A stretch of DNA of 6,309 bases from Alphaproteobacteria bacterium (GCA_028293005.1 JAQGLH010000258.1:1-6309), one strand, 5' to 3'; numbered from the stretch's first letter, positions 1 to 5,306 are shown. Notes: a model not told the origin generated them from the sequence alone. A program made the numbers and translations.

Positions 1-600
1 GCGCCCACCTCCGGCGGGGCCAAGCGGATCACCGACAAGCTGCTGACGAACTACTTCTTCCTGGGGCTGATCAACCTCATCTTCCCGAACGCCAAGGTGA
101 TTCACACGGTGCGCAATCCGGTCGACACCTGCTTTTCGGCGTTCACCAAGCTGTTCAAGGACGACATGCCGCACAGCTACGATTTCGGCGAGCTCGGCCG
201 CTATTATCTCCAGTATAAGGAGTTGATGGACCATTGGCACAAGGTGCTGCCGGCGGGCACGATCATGGACGTGAACTATGAGGAAGTCGTCGGCGACGTC
301 GAGGGCAACGCCCGCAGGCTGATCGAGCATGTCGGCCTCGATTGGGATCCGGCCTGTGTCGATTTCCATAAGTCGAGCCGCCCGGTGAAGACGGCGAGCG
401 TCGCGCAGGTGCGCAAGCCGGTCTATTCGGGATCGGTCGAGCGTTGGCGCAAATACGGGGCCGGCCTCCAGCCTTTGGTGGATGCGCTCGGCTACGTGCC
501 CCACGATGCGGCGGCTTCAAAAAGCGACGGCAAGACCGAGGCGGCCCCGGCCAAGAAAAGCGCCAAGAAAGCCGCGCCGGCGAAAGCCGCCAAGGCCTGA
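1..600 (+). CDS. Sulfotransferase family protein, C-terminal part (5' truncated by window edge)
   Basis: The reading frame is open from base 1 to a TGA at 598-600, giving 199 residues; the start lies outside the window. The visible part matches the C-terminal half of PAPS-dependent sulfotransferases, especially the bacterial TPR-sulfotransferase type. It has a DKLLTNYFFLGLINLIFPNA-like stretch (residues about 13-31), then the 3'-phosphate-binding motif TVRNPVDTCFS (36-46), where Arg38 and Ser46 would contact PAPS. Later come a typical NYEEVVGD strand and a KPVYSGSVERWRKY segment (about 140-153). The N-terminal 5'-phosphosulfate loop and any TPR repeats would lie upstream and cannot be seen. 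The acceptor substrate is unknown. The last 29 or so residues are a Lys/Ala/Pro-rich, probably disordered tail (AAPAKKSAKKAAPAKAAKA) not expected of the catalytic fold. Family assignment is confident; exact role is not. Confidence 0.88.
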   Translation, partial: APTSGGAKRITDKLLTNYFFLGLINLIFPNAKVIHTVRNPVDTCFSAFTKLFKDDMPHSYDFGELGRYYLQYKELMDHWHKVLPAGTIMDVNYEEVVGDVEGNARRLIEHVGLDWDPACVDFHKSSRPVKTASVAQVRKPVYSGSVERWRKYGAGLQPLVDALGYVPHDAAASKSDGKTEAAPAKKSAKKAAPAKAAKA

Positions 601-619
601 CCGGGAGCGCCCGACCGGG

Positions 620-640
620 AGGCCGTGAAAAGCGCGGCCT
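620..640 (+). terminator. Hairpin just downstream of the sulfotransferase gene
   Basis: AGGCCG at 620-625 pairs perfectly with CGGCCT at 635-640 around a 9-nt loop, starting 20 nt after the sulfotransferase stop codon. No T-run follows on the plus strand, so it is at best a weak or factor-assisted stop. Confidence 0.3.
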
Positions 641-648
641 GAAAACAA

Positions 649-682
649 TCCGGCCGCATGTCCATCGGAACATGCGGCCGGA
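649..682 (-). terminator. Strong 13-bp hairpin in the convergent gap, probable (bidirectional) terminator
   Basis: The 13 bases 649-661 (TCCGGCCGCATGT) are the exact reverse complement of 670-682, with an 8-nt loop. Read on the minus strand, the stem is followed by ATTGTTTTC, a short T-rich tail. That suits termination of transcription coming from the minus-strand EF-hand gene (stop at 859-861). On the plus strand the 3' flank is not T-rich, so it would act there only as a factor-dependent stop or an mRNA 3'-end stabiliser for the sulfotransferase gene. Confidence 0.55.
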
Positions 683-718
683 ATCGTCAGCGCCGCCGCG
701 ACCCGCCCAGACTCGTTC

Positions 719-736
719 CCGGTTCGGCTGAACCGG
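719..736. repeat. Short inverted repeat in the convergent gap
   Basis: CCGGTTC (719-725) and GAACCGG (730-736) form a perfect 7-bp stem with a 4-nt GGCT loop. It lies between two larger inverted repeats. Its role is unknown. Confidence 0.35.
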
Positions 737-764
737 TTCCGCACCCAGTTTTCCTTTGTTCGTC

Positions 765-806
765 GTGCTTCCAAGTGGTCAGGTGATTTCACCTGGCTGG
801 AAGCAC
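765..806. repeat. Long two-tier inverted repeat downstream of the EF-hand gene
   Basis: The outer arms GTGCTTCCA (765-773) and TGGAAGCAC (798-806) are perfectly complementary. Inside them CAGGTG (780-785) pairs with CACCTG (790-795) around a 4-nt loop, leaving a 6/2-nt internal loop between the two stems. The structure begins 53 nt beyond the EF-hand stop codon in that gene's direction. No T-run follows on the minus strand, so it may be a 3'-end stabiliser, a Rho-assisted stop, or a stem of an unannotated transcript. Confidence 0.45.
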
Positions 807-858
807 TCGGAGCAGGATCGCGACGGTCTTTTAAGCGCTTCTTGAAGCTGGCCGTCGA

Positions 859-1335
859 TCAGCGGCGGCGGGCGCGAGCCGCGCGTATCTCCTCGGCCGA
901 AAGCACCCCGTTCTTGTCGGTGTCCATCCGGTCGAAATTGCCGAGCGCTTTGGCGGTCGCTTCGGCGAGTGCAACGCGCCCATTCTTGTCGACATCATTG
1001 AGCGTGATCCATGCCGATCGCGCGGCCGCCGAAGGCTGGCCGGTGGACGCGTCGAATTCGGCTCGGCTGATCGAGCCGTCCTTGTTGGTGTCAAACCGCG
1101 CGAATGCCGCATTTTCCGCAGCCTTGAAGCTGGTGTCGAAGCCCCTCTCGGCTTCGGCCTTGTCGACCCAGCCGTCCTTGTTGGTATCGAGCCGATCGAA
1201 CGTCGCCTTCACCTGCGTCTGAATGGCCGCCTTGGTCGGCAGCTGAGGCTGAGCGGCCACCTTCGCAGGGGCGACTGGCGCCGTCGCTGCGGCGGCCTGA
1301 GCCAAAAGAAACACCATCGCTCCGCTAATAGTCAT
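859..1335 (-). CDS. Exported four-EF-hand calcium-binding protein
   Basis: This 158-residue protein has four 12-residue EF-hand loops. DTNKDGWVDKAE spans 50-61 and DTNKDGSISRAE spans 82-93. DVDKNGRVALAE spans 114-125 and DTDKNGVLSAEE spans 138-149. Each has acidic or Asn ligands at positions 1, 3 and 5, the central Gly and the bidentate Glu at position 12, so calcium binding is very likely. Loop 3 has Ala at position 9, and loops 3 and 4 start only 24 residues apart against 32 for the other pairs. The N-terminus is a hydrophobic stretch (residues about 5-17) followed by an Ala/Pro-rich linker, which fits export to the periplasm, although it has no basic n-region. The ATG at 1333-1335 is preceded by AAGGA at a 9-nt spacing, which supports this start over Met7. 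The C-terminus is Arg-rich. Partner and role are unknown; it is possibly a calcium buffer or sensor. Confidence 0.88.
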   Translation of the reverse strand: MTISGAMVFLLAQAAAATAPVAPAKVAAQPQLPTKAAIQTQVKATFDRLDTNKDGWVDKAEAERGFDTSFKAAENAAFARFDTNKDGSISRAEFDASTGQPSAAARSAWITLNDVDKNGRVALAEATAKALGNFDRMDTDKNGVLSAEEIRAARARRR

Positions 1336-1498
1336 CGAACCCTGTCCTTGCCGTTGCGCCTGTCGGATTATTCCGCGCTGCCTGTCTGAGGCATTAATGG
1401 CGCTATCATTGGTTCAATCGGCAAGGTCAAGCCGAACCCGGAACGCCTTCCCGGGCCGCCCGGAAACCAGGCTTGGCGTTGGCGGGGCTGACGGCGCG

Positions 1499-1546
1499 GC
1501 CAATCGGCGGCGGCGGGCTGCCGGCTTGTGCCAATCGGTGGCGGCG
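1499..1546. repeat. Imperfect 17-bp direct repeat upstream of maiA
   Basis: Bases 1499-1515 (GCCAATCGGCGGCGGCG) recur at 1530-1546 with one mismatch (T for C), offset by 31 bp. The second copy lies inside the optional N-terminal extension of maiA and just before its preferred ATG. It could be a local duplication or a tandem protein-binding site. Confidence 0.4.
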
Positions 1547-1572
1547 CGGGCGCCACCGCGTTATTGAACCCC

Positions 1573-2214
1573 ATGACCAAGGCTGTCCTCTTCGACTATT
1601 TCCGTTCCTCCGCCTCCTACCGGGTGCGGATCGCGCTCAATCTCAAGGGCATCGAGTGGGAGAGCGTCCCCATCGATCTGCGCACCGGCGCGCAATCCGC
1701 CCCGCCCTACCGGGCACGCAATCCGCAGGGCCTTGTGCCGTTGCTCGAGATCGACGCGCTGACGATCGGCCAGAGCCTGGCGATCATCGACTATCTCGAA
1801 GCCACTCGTCCGTCGCCGGCGCTTCTCCCGACGGCTCCCGCCGATCGCGCTCATGTTCTCGGCCTGGCGCTGGTGGTTGCTTGCGACATGCATCCGCTCA
1901 ACAATCTGCGTGTGCTCAAATATCTCGCCCGCCCGCTCGGCGTGTCGGAGACCGAACGGAACGCCTGGTATCACCATTGGCTTCGCGAGGGCTTCACCGC
2001 GCTCGAGGCAATGGCCGCGCCGCGCGCCGGGCGTTTCCTGTTCGGTGACAGTCCAAGCCTCGCCGACGTCTTCCTGGTGCCGCAAATGGCCAATGCGCGG
2101 CGCCTCGAATTCCCGCTCGGCGACTATCCCGTGCTCGTCGCGGCCGATGCCGAAGCCGGCAAGCTGGATGCCTTTTCCGCCGCTCATCCCGACCATTTTG
2201 AAAATACCGGCTGA
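1573..2214 (+). CDS. maiA: Maleylacetoacetate isomerase (zeta-class glutathione S-transferase)
   Basis: MaiA catalyses the glutathione-dependent cis-trans isomerisation of maleylacetoacetate to fumarylacetoacetate in cytosolic tyrosine/homogentisate catabolism. From the ATG at 1573 the protein is 213 residues, the usual family length. The N-terminal thioredoxin-like domain carries SSASYRVRIALNLKG (12-26), the zeta-class active-site segment, with Ala in place of the Cys found in the eukaryotic SSCSWRVRIAL motif. It then has NPQGLVPLLEID (50-61) with the cis-Pro, and the glutathione-contacting QS (67-68). The helical C-terminal domain contains the diagnostic MHPLNNLRVLKYL and a later GDSPSLADVFLVPQ. 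An in-frame GTG at 1528 would add 15 residues, but these are Gly/Ala-rich and unlike the family; neither start has a clear Shine-Dalgarno site. No other tyrosine-pathway gene lies nearby. Confidence 0.93.
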   Translation: MTKAVLFDYFRSSASYRVRIALNLKGIEWESVPIDLRTGAQSAPPYRARNPQGLVPLLEIDALTIGQSLAIIDYLEATRPSPALLPTAPADRAHVLGLALVVACDMHPLNNLRVLKYLARPLGVSETERNAWYHHWLREGFTALEAMAAPRAGRFLFGDSPSLADVFLVPQMANARRLEFPLGDYPVLVAADAEAGKLDAFSAAHPDHFENTG

Positions 2215-2542
2215 AAGGCGAAGGGATCAATCCGGATTTGCAACTTATCCGTACTTCGTACGTTCGAGCAAAGTAGAAGAAGATGAAGAAGAGGGTGAAG
2301 ACGCAGAACAGAACCGCCTAGGTCGGCGATCATGACGGGGTAGCAGCGCGAGGATGAAGTCGAAACGTCCTGGAACAATCGACCGGCAGACGTTTGACGG
2401 CGGCGCAAGCAGGGGAGGGGCTGGCTGACGAGTTGAGCTGCAGGCGACGGACTTTCACCAGCTTCTGCAGCTGCGAGCCATCTTCGAATTCACCTGAGCC
2501 GTTCCTGAGCGCAATTCCGTCCGTAACGGGGGGAGTAAGCTC
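2215..2542. other. 328-bp gap between maiA and the receiver gene
   Basis: I see no gene I can support here. It holds a purine-rich tract (about 2270-2311, repeats of GAAG/GATGAAG) of lower GC than its surroundings and a 5-bp palindrome at 2250-2262. It also holds an 8-bp inverted repeat, AGCTGCAG at 2436-2443 with CTGCAGCT at 2465-2472. The gap ends in a good ribosome-binding site for the receiver gene. No hairpin followed by a T-run marks the end of maiA, so read-through into the receiver gene is possible. The length suggests a regulated leader for the receiver, but no promoter of recognisable type stands out. Confidence 0.5.
2250..2262. promoter_or_regulatory. Small palindrome upstream of the receiver gene, possible operator
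   Basis: CGTAC (2250-2254) and GTACG (2258-2262) are exact reverse complements around TTC. The symmetry would suit a dimeric regulator, but the site is short, lies about 280 bp upstream of the receiver start, and matches no motif I can name. Confidence 0.2.
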
Positions 2543-2923
2543 GTGGGACAGGCTTGTGTCTACATCGTCGACGATGACGACAATATTCGCCGGTCCACCA
2601 CATTCCTGCTCAGCTCGCACGAGCTCGGCTGCCGCGCCTTCGCCACCGGCGAGGATCTGCTCGACGCGATCGACGACCTCGATCCGGGCTGCATATTGCT
2701 CGACATCGTCATGCCGCAGCACAGCGGGCTCGAGGTTCAGGCCGAACTCCGCCGCCGCGGCAGCAAGCTCCCCGTGATCGCAATGACGGGCGGAGGCGAC
2801 GAGGAAATGGCCATCCGATCGCTCGAGATGGGCGCGATCGACATCCTCGAAAAACCGTTCGCCGAGGAAGCCCTGCTCGCCGCGCTGCAGCGCGGCTTCG
2901 ACCAGCTCGATCGGGTGGTATAA
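2543..2923 (+). CDS. Stand-alone response regulator receiver domain (FixJ type)
   Basis: This is a 126-residue CheY-like receiver that takes a phosphoryl group from a histidine kinase on a conserved Asp. The acidic pocket is the Asp run 10-13 in VYIVDDDDNIRRS, and the phospho-acceptor is Asp54 in ILLDIVMPQHSGLEVQ. Thr82 sits in VIAMTGGGDEEMAIR and the conserved Lys104-Pro105 in ILEKPF. The pattern (SGLEVQAELRRRG, then TGGGD and a late LEKPF) is closest to FixJ-family receivers. The protein ends right after the domain with no LuxR-type helix-turn-helix, and none follows before the tRNA gene, so it is a true single-domain regulator. It starts with GTG, preceded by GGGGGGAG with about 8 nt spacing. 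No kinase gene lies in the window, so its partner is unknown; it may act by protein contact or as a phosphate sink. Confidence 0.9.
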   Translation: MGQACVYIVDDDDNIRRSTTFLLSSHELGCRAFATGEDLLDAIDDLDPGCILLDIVMPQHSGLEVQAELRRRGSKLPVIAMTGGGDEEMAIRSLEMGAIDILEKPFAEEALLAALQRGFDQLDRVV

Positions 2924-2949
2924 GCGGCCGGGCGGGTATAGGCGGCGCT

Positions 2950-2965
2950 CGGCGAGCAGACGCCG
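2950..2965. terminator. Weak hairpin between convergent receiver and tRNA genes
   Basis: CGGCG (2950-2954) pairs with CGCCG (2961-2965) around a 6-nt loop, in the 61-bp convergent gap between the receiver stop and the tRNA 3' end. The segment also contains a 9-bp direct repeat, CGCTCGGCG, at 2946-2954 and 2969-2977. There is no T-run on either strand, so terminator function is only a guess from position. Confidence 0.22.
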
Positions 2966-2984
2966 GACCGCTCGGCGGCGCAAT

Positions 2985-3061
2985 TGGTCGGGGAGAGAGG
3001 ATTCGAACCTCCGGCCCCTGCCTCCCGAAGACAGTGCTCTACCAGGCTGAGCTACTCCCCG
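2985..3061 (-). tRNA. tRNA-Pro, anticodon CGG
   Basis: The 77-nt cloverleaf is complete on the minus strand. The acceptor stem CGGGGAG pairs fully with CTCCCCG, and the D-stem is GCTC/GAGC around AGCCTGGTA. The anticodon stem is CTGTC/GGCAG with loop TTCGGGA, which places anticodon CGG at 3025-3027. The T-arm is GGAGG-TTCGAAT-CCTCT. A73 and C1-G72 fit bacterial tRNA-Pro identity, and G37 follows the anticodon as expected. The CCA tail is encoded at 2985-2987. It decodes CCG, a common proline codon in GC-rich genomes. It converges on the receiver gene. Confidence 0.96.
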
Positions 3062-3120
3062 ACCGATGCGTCCGGCTATGCCGACTCCCGATTGACCAGG
3101 CCGTCACGTCTTGAGGACAT

Positions 3121-3160
3121 GACCGAGCAATGCGGGGACATTGCTCACCTGCTCACGGTC
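3121..3160 (-). other. Hairpin in the 5' leader of the tRNA-Pro transcript
   Basis: GAGCAATG (3125-3132) is perfectly complementary to CATTGCTC (3139-3146) around a 6-nt loop. Flanking GACCG (3121-3125) can alternatively pair with CGGTC (3156-3160). On the minus strand this lies between a candidate promoter and the tRNA 5' end, so it would fold at the very start of the precursor. It may protect the precursor or affect 5' processing; that is inference. Confidence 0.4.
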
Positions 3161-3165
3161 GGGCG

Positions 3166-3194
3166 TCTATAGGTGCGGCGCGGAAGGAGCGCAA
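3166..3194 (-). promoter_or_regulatory. Candidate sigma-70 promoter for tRNA-Pro
   Basis: On the minus strand TTGCGC (3189-3194) is followed after exactly 17 nt by TATAGA (3166-3171). The -10 matches the TATAAT consensus well; the -35 matches only its TTG. Transcription would start near 3159, giving a leader of about 98 nt before the mature tRNA. The -35 box overlaps the hairpin at 3186-3201. Confidence 0.4.
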
Positions 3195-3201
3195 GCGCTC
3201 C
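3186..3201 (-). terminator. Perfect short palindrome downstream of the ferredoxin reductase gene
   Basis: GGAGCGC (3186-3192) and GCGCTCC (3195-3201) form a 7-bp stem with a 2-nt loop as written, realistically a 6-bp stem with a 4-nt loop. It lies about 107 nt past the reductase stop in that gene's direction and may end that transcript, though only TTCC follows. It also overlaps the candidate tRNA promoter. The remaining 3202-3308 shows nothing further. Confidence 0.3.
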
Positions 3202-3308
3202 GCCATCGGCAGACGGTGCGCTCGCCCGGTAGGGAAAGAAGGAGAGCCCTGCGACCGGCGGAGTGCAAACGATCGGGCGGCCGGCTGACGCACCAGCCGA
3301 ACTTTCGC

Positions 3309-4610
3309 CTAATAGCCTCGCGCAGCGAGCATGTCGGTGACGCTGGTGAATTTCTCGCGGGGACTGCCGGCGCGGGCGCGGCCTTCCTCTGCCGCCTCGA
3401 TCTTCTGCCAGTCGCTGAAGCTGACGACGTCGACGCAGCGGCTTTGGAGCAAGGCATCGAGCCCCGTGCCGCCTGCCTTGGCGCTGGTCCCAGCCCCGAG
3501 GTCGGCGACGATCTTCTCGCTGATCGCATAGCCGTCGGGGCGATTGGTGCCGATCGTGCCGGTCGGCCCGCGCCGCGCCCAGCCGACGCAGTAGAGGCCG
3601 TCGTCGATCAACCCGTCATCATTGTCGAAGCGGCCGAGAGATTCGTCGTAGGGGACGCCCTCGATCGGGGGCGTCTTGTAGCCGATGCAGCTCACCACCA
3701 GTCCGCATTCGATCGCATAGGTCTCGCCGGTTCCGACCGCTCGCTGGTCGGGCGTCAGCTCGGTGCGCTCGACGATCAGCCGCTCGACCCTCCCGTCGCC
3801 CTCGACCGCGACCGGCATCGCGAAGAAATCGAAATCTATCAGCTTGCGCGCGTCGGGTGGAATCGCCGCGAAGCCGCGCAGCAGGGTGACGGACTTGCGC
3901 AGCCCCGGATCGAGGGCGGCATCCTCTTCCATGGGCGGAAAATCGGCGAGGTCGACCTGCGGGCGCGCCGCCACGAGATGGCCGAGCTCACCCAATTCCT
4001 TCGGGGTCATCGCGATCTGGTGCGGCCCACGCCGCCCGATCAGATGGATCGCGCGCACCGACGATTTCTCGAGCGCATCGAATGCGTGCGCGACGACGTC
4101 CGAGCCGACGAATTCCTCAGGCGTCTTGGCCAGGATCCGCGCGACATCGAGCGCGACATTGCCGTTTCCGATCACCGCGACCGCGGGCGTGTCGAGCGGC
4201 GGATCGAGCGCTTCGAACTCGGGATGGCCATTGTACCAGCCGACGAACGCGGCCGAGCCGATCACGCCGGGAAGATCACCGCCGGGCAGCGGCAGCGGCC
4301 GATCGTCGGGCGCGCCGGTGGCGATGATCACCGCGTCGTAGAGGCTGCGCAGTTCGTCGATCGACACATCCTCTCCGACCGTGACATTGCCGACGAAGCG
4401 GACGTTGCCCGTCAGCGACACTTGCTCGTAGCGGCGCGATACCGCCTTGATCGATTGATGATCGGGGGCGACCCCCGAGCGGATCAATCCATAGGGCACG
4501 GGCAGACGATCGATCAGGTCGATCAGCACCTCGTCGCCAAGCGCCTTCTGCAATGCCTCGGCGCTGTAATAGCCCGCCGGTCCGGACCCGATCACTGCAA
4601 CGTGCCGCAT
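3309..4610 (-). CDS. NADPH:ferredoxin oxidoreductase, adrenodoxin reductase (FprA) type
   Basis: This FAD flavoprotein would move electrons from NADPH to a ferredoxin, feeding for example cytochrome P450s or iron-sulfur biogenesis in the cytosol. Its 433 residues agree with the adrenodoxin-reductase-like class rather than the shorter plant-type reductases. It opens with the FAD-binding Rossmann motif VIGSGPAGYYSAEAL (6-20), then the signature LPVPYGLIRSGVAPDHQSIK (36-55). The strand VIIATGA (94-100) precedes the NADP-binding GNGNVALDVARIL (148-160). Arg193-Arg194 in LIGRRGP are placed to bind the 2'-phosphate of NADPH. The FAD-contacting block GWARRGPTGTIGTNRPDG spans 343-360. The ATG at 4608-4610 has an excellent ribosome-binding site (GGAGG, 4 nt upstream). 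No ferredoxin or P450 gene is in view. The PHA-system gene lies 90 bp upstream on the same strand. Confidence 0.95.
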   Translation of the reverse strand: MRHVAVIGSGPAGYYSAEALQKALGDEVLIDLIDRLPVPYGLIRSGVAPDHQSIKAVSRRYEQVSLTGNVRFVGNVTVGEDVSIDELRSLYDAVIIATGAPDDRPLPLPGGDLPGVIGSAAFVGWYNGHPEFEALDPPLDTPAVAVIGNGNVALDVARILAKTPEEFVGSDVVAHAFDALEKSSVRAIHLIGRRGPHQIAMTPKELGELGHLVAARPQVDLADFPPMEEDAALDPGLRKSVTLLRGFAAIPPDARKLIDFDFFAMPVAVEGDGRVERLIVERTELTPDQRAVGTGETYAIECGLVVSCIGYKTPPIEGVPYDESLGRFDNDDGLIDDGLYCVGWARRGPTGTIGTNRPDGYAISEKIVADLGAGTSAKAGGTGLDALLQSRCVDVVSFSDWQKIEAAEEGRARAGSPREKFTSVTDMLAARGY

Positions 4611-4700
4611 TCCGCCTCCGTCTGTTTGTCGCCGAAACCTAACGTCGTGAGTTGGGGAGGCAAGTAGATCCTCTCCAGGTCGTCCGCGGGGCGGGCAGGA

Positions 4701-5015
4701 TCACTTCCGCTTGTCTTCGAGAAGCTCTCCACCGCGGCGGGCGAGGGTATCGCGGATCTTGCCCGCGAAAATCGCCAGCAGCGGCGGCAGCAGCATCTCG
4801 ACGCGGACGATCCGTTCCCGGACGTCGATGCTGCAATTCACATCCTGGCCCATCGCGCCGATCACCAGGTCCAGACGATCGCCGGTCCAGGACGAGCGAA
4901 CGTCGGCGCCACCGGGCACATAATGCTCGAGCCGGCCGATGCCGCCGGCGATGCGCCTTTTGGCTTCCGCGATCCCCAATTGATGGGGAAGATCGATGGT
5001 GATCGGCTTGGTCAT
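4701..5015 (-). CDS. Polyhydroxyalkanoic acid system family protein (PHA_gran_rgn type)
   Basis: This 104-residue protein resembles the small family annotated as polyhydroxyalkanoic acid system protein, found beside PHA genes and more widely in proteobacteria. The exact biochemical role is not established. Family-like features are an N-terminal ITIDLPHQLGIAEAKRRI helix, then WTGDRLDLVIGAMGQDVNCS and a VRVEMLLPPLLAIFAGKIR segment. These suggest one alpha/beta domain with a hydrophobic C-terminal patch. The ATG at 5013-5015 gives the family-typical MTKPI start; a TTG at 5061-5063 would add 16 Arg-rich residues without support. The Shine-Dalgarno site is weak (GGAG about 12 nt upstream). No PHA synthase, phasin or depolymerase lies in the window, so a PHA link rests on family resemblance only. 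Confidence 0.8.
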   Translation of the reverse strand: MTKPITIDLPHQLGIAEAKRRIAGGIGRLEHYVPGGADVRSSWTGDRLDLVIGAMGQDVNCSIDVRERIVRVEMLLPPLLAIFAGKIRDTLARRGGELLEDKRK

Positions 5016-5134
5016 GCTCGCCCGGCTCCGCTCTCCCGGGCTCAATCGGTGCCGCGGCGGCAAGTTCCCTGGGCGATGACGCTCATGCCACGGTCATCGC
5101 GCGTGCGCGAGCAGAGCGAGCGGGCAGAATCGCC

Positions 5135-5149
5135 GAAGCGACACGCTTC
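5135..5149 (-). terminator. Hairpin overlapping the stop of the 49-aa ORF
   Basis: GAAGCG (5135-5140) and CGCTTC (5144-5149) pair perfectly around ACA. On the minus strand the hairpin begins within the TGA of the small ORF, a position typical of a transcript end, but the following bases are GGCGATTCTG, so the T-run is poor. Confidence 0.3.
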
Positions 5150-5297
5150 AGGTCGCGAATCCGCCCCAGTCGAGGGAAGTGAACTGCCCCCAGAATTCGA
5201 TCGTTTCCTGGACGACATGATGCCGATAATAGCTGTCGAACGCCGTCGCATCGACGAGAAGCGCGATCGCAAGATAGAGCGCTGCGAACTTGAACAT
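5148..5297 (-). CDS. Small predicted membrane-anchored protein (49 aa), unknown function
   Basis: An ATG at 5295-5297 opens a 49-codon frame ending in TGA at 5148-5150. The product starts MFKFAALYLAIALLVDATAF, which is one Lys followed by a run of hydrophobic residues (about 4-20) fitting an uncleaved signal anchor. A polar tail follows with YYRHH, then WGQF and DWGGF (residues about 23-47). It fills a stretch otherwise lacking any gene, lies on the same strand as the PHA-system gene 132 bp downstream, and avoids overlap with neighbours. Codon third positions are mainly G or C, as in real genes here. Against it: there is no Shine-Dalgarno site upstream of the ATG, and I recognise no family. 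It could be leaderless or weakly translated. Confidence 0.5.
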   Translation of the reverse strand: MFKFAALYLAIALLVDATAFDSYYRHHVVQETIEFWGQFTSLDWGGFAT

Positions 5298-5306
5298 GCG
5301 ACGAGA

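Noticed and set aside
1368..1580. 70-aa minus-strand frame in the EF-hand/maiA gap
   Set aside because: Pro/Gly/Arg-rich composition, overlaps the start of maiA, and has no ribosome-binding site or family resemblance.
1561..2196. 211-aa minus-strand frame over maiA
   Set aside because: Shadow of maiA; no recognisable domain, and the plus strand is unambiguous.
2228..2322. Minus-strand frame in the 328-bp gap reading like a transmembrane helix (Phe/Leu-rich)
   Set aside because: The hydrophobic run is just the complement of the purine tract. The frame follows a TAG directly and has no ATG, GTG or TTG start before the helix.
2372..2394. GGAAC ... CGTT resembling a general-stress (EcfG) promoter upstream of the receiver gene
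   Set aside because: The spacing is 14 nt, whereas EcfG-type promoters need about 16-17, so it is probably chance.
2436..2472. 8-bp inverted repeat AGCTGCAG/CTGCAGCT with 21-nt spacer
   Set aside because: The arms share the same self-similar PstI/PvuII-like words, so such a match arises easily by chance; it is noted only as part of the gap description.
2984..3172. 62-aa plus-strand frame starting MVGERGFEPPAPASRRQ
   Set aside because: This is the well-known spurious translation of the reverse strand of a tRNA gene; it overlaps tRNA-Pro entirely at its start.
3141..4667. A 508-codon plus-strand open frame covering the reductase gene
   Set aside because: It is the antisense shadow of the ferredoxin reductase in a GC-rich genome. 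The translation is low-complexity Arg/Asp-rich with no family resemblance, while the minus strand encodes every motif of the FprA family.
5042..5086. 14-codon minus-strand ORF (MSVIAQGTCRRGTD) upstream of the PHA-system gene, possible leader peptide
   Set aside because: No Shine-Dalgarno site, no run of regulatory codons, and no competing hairpins typical of attenuation; very short ORFs are expected by chance.
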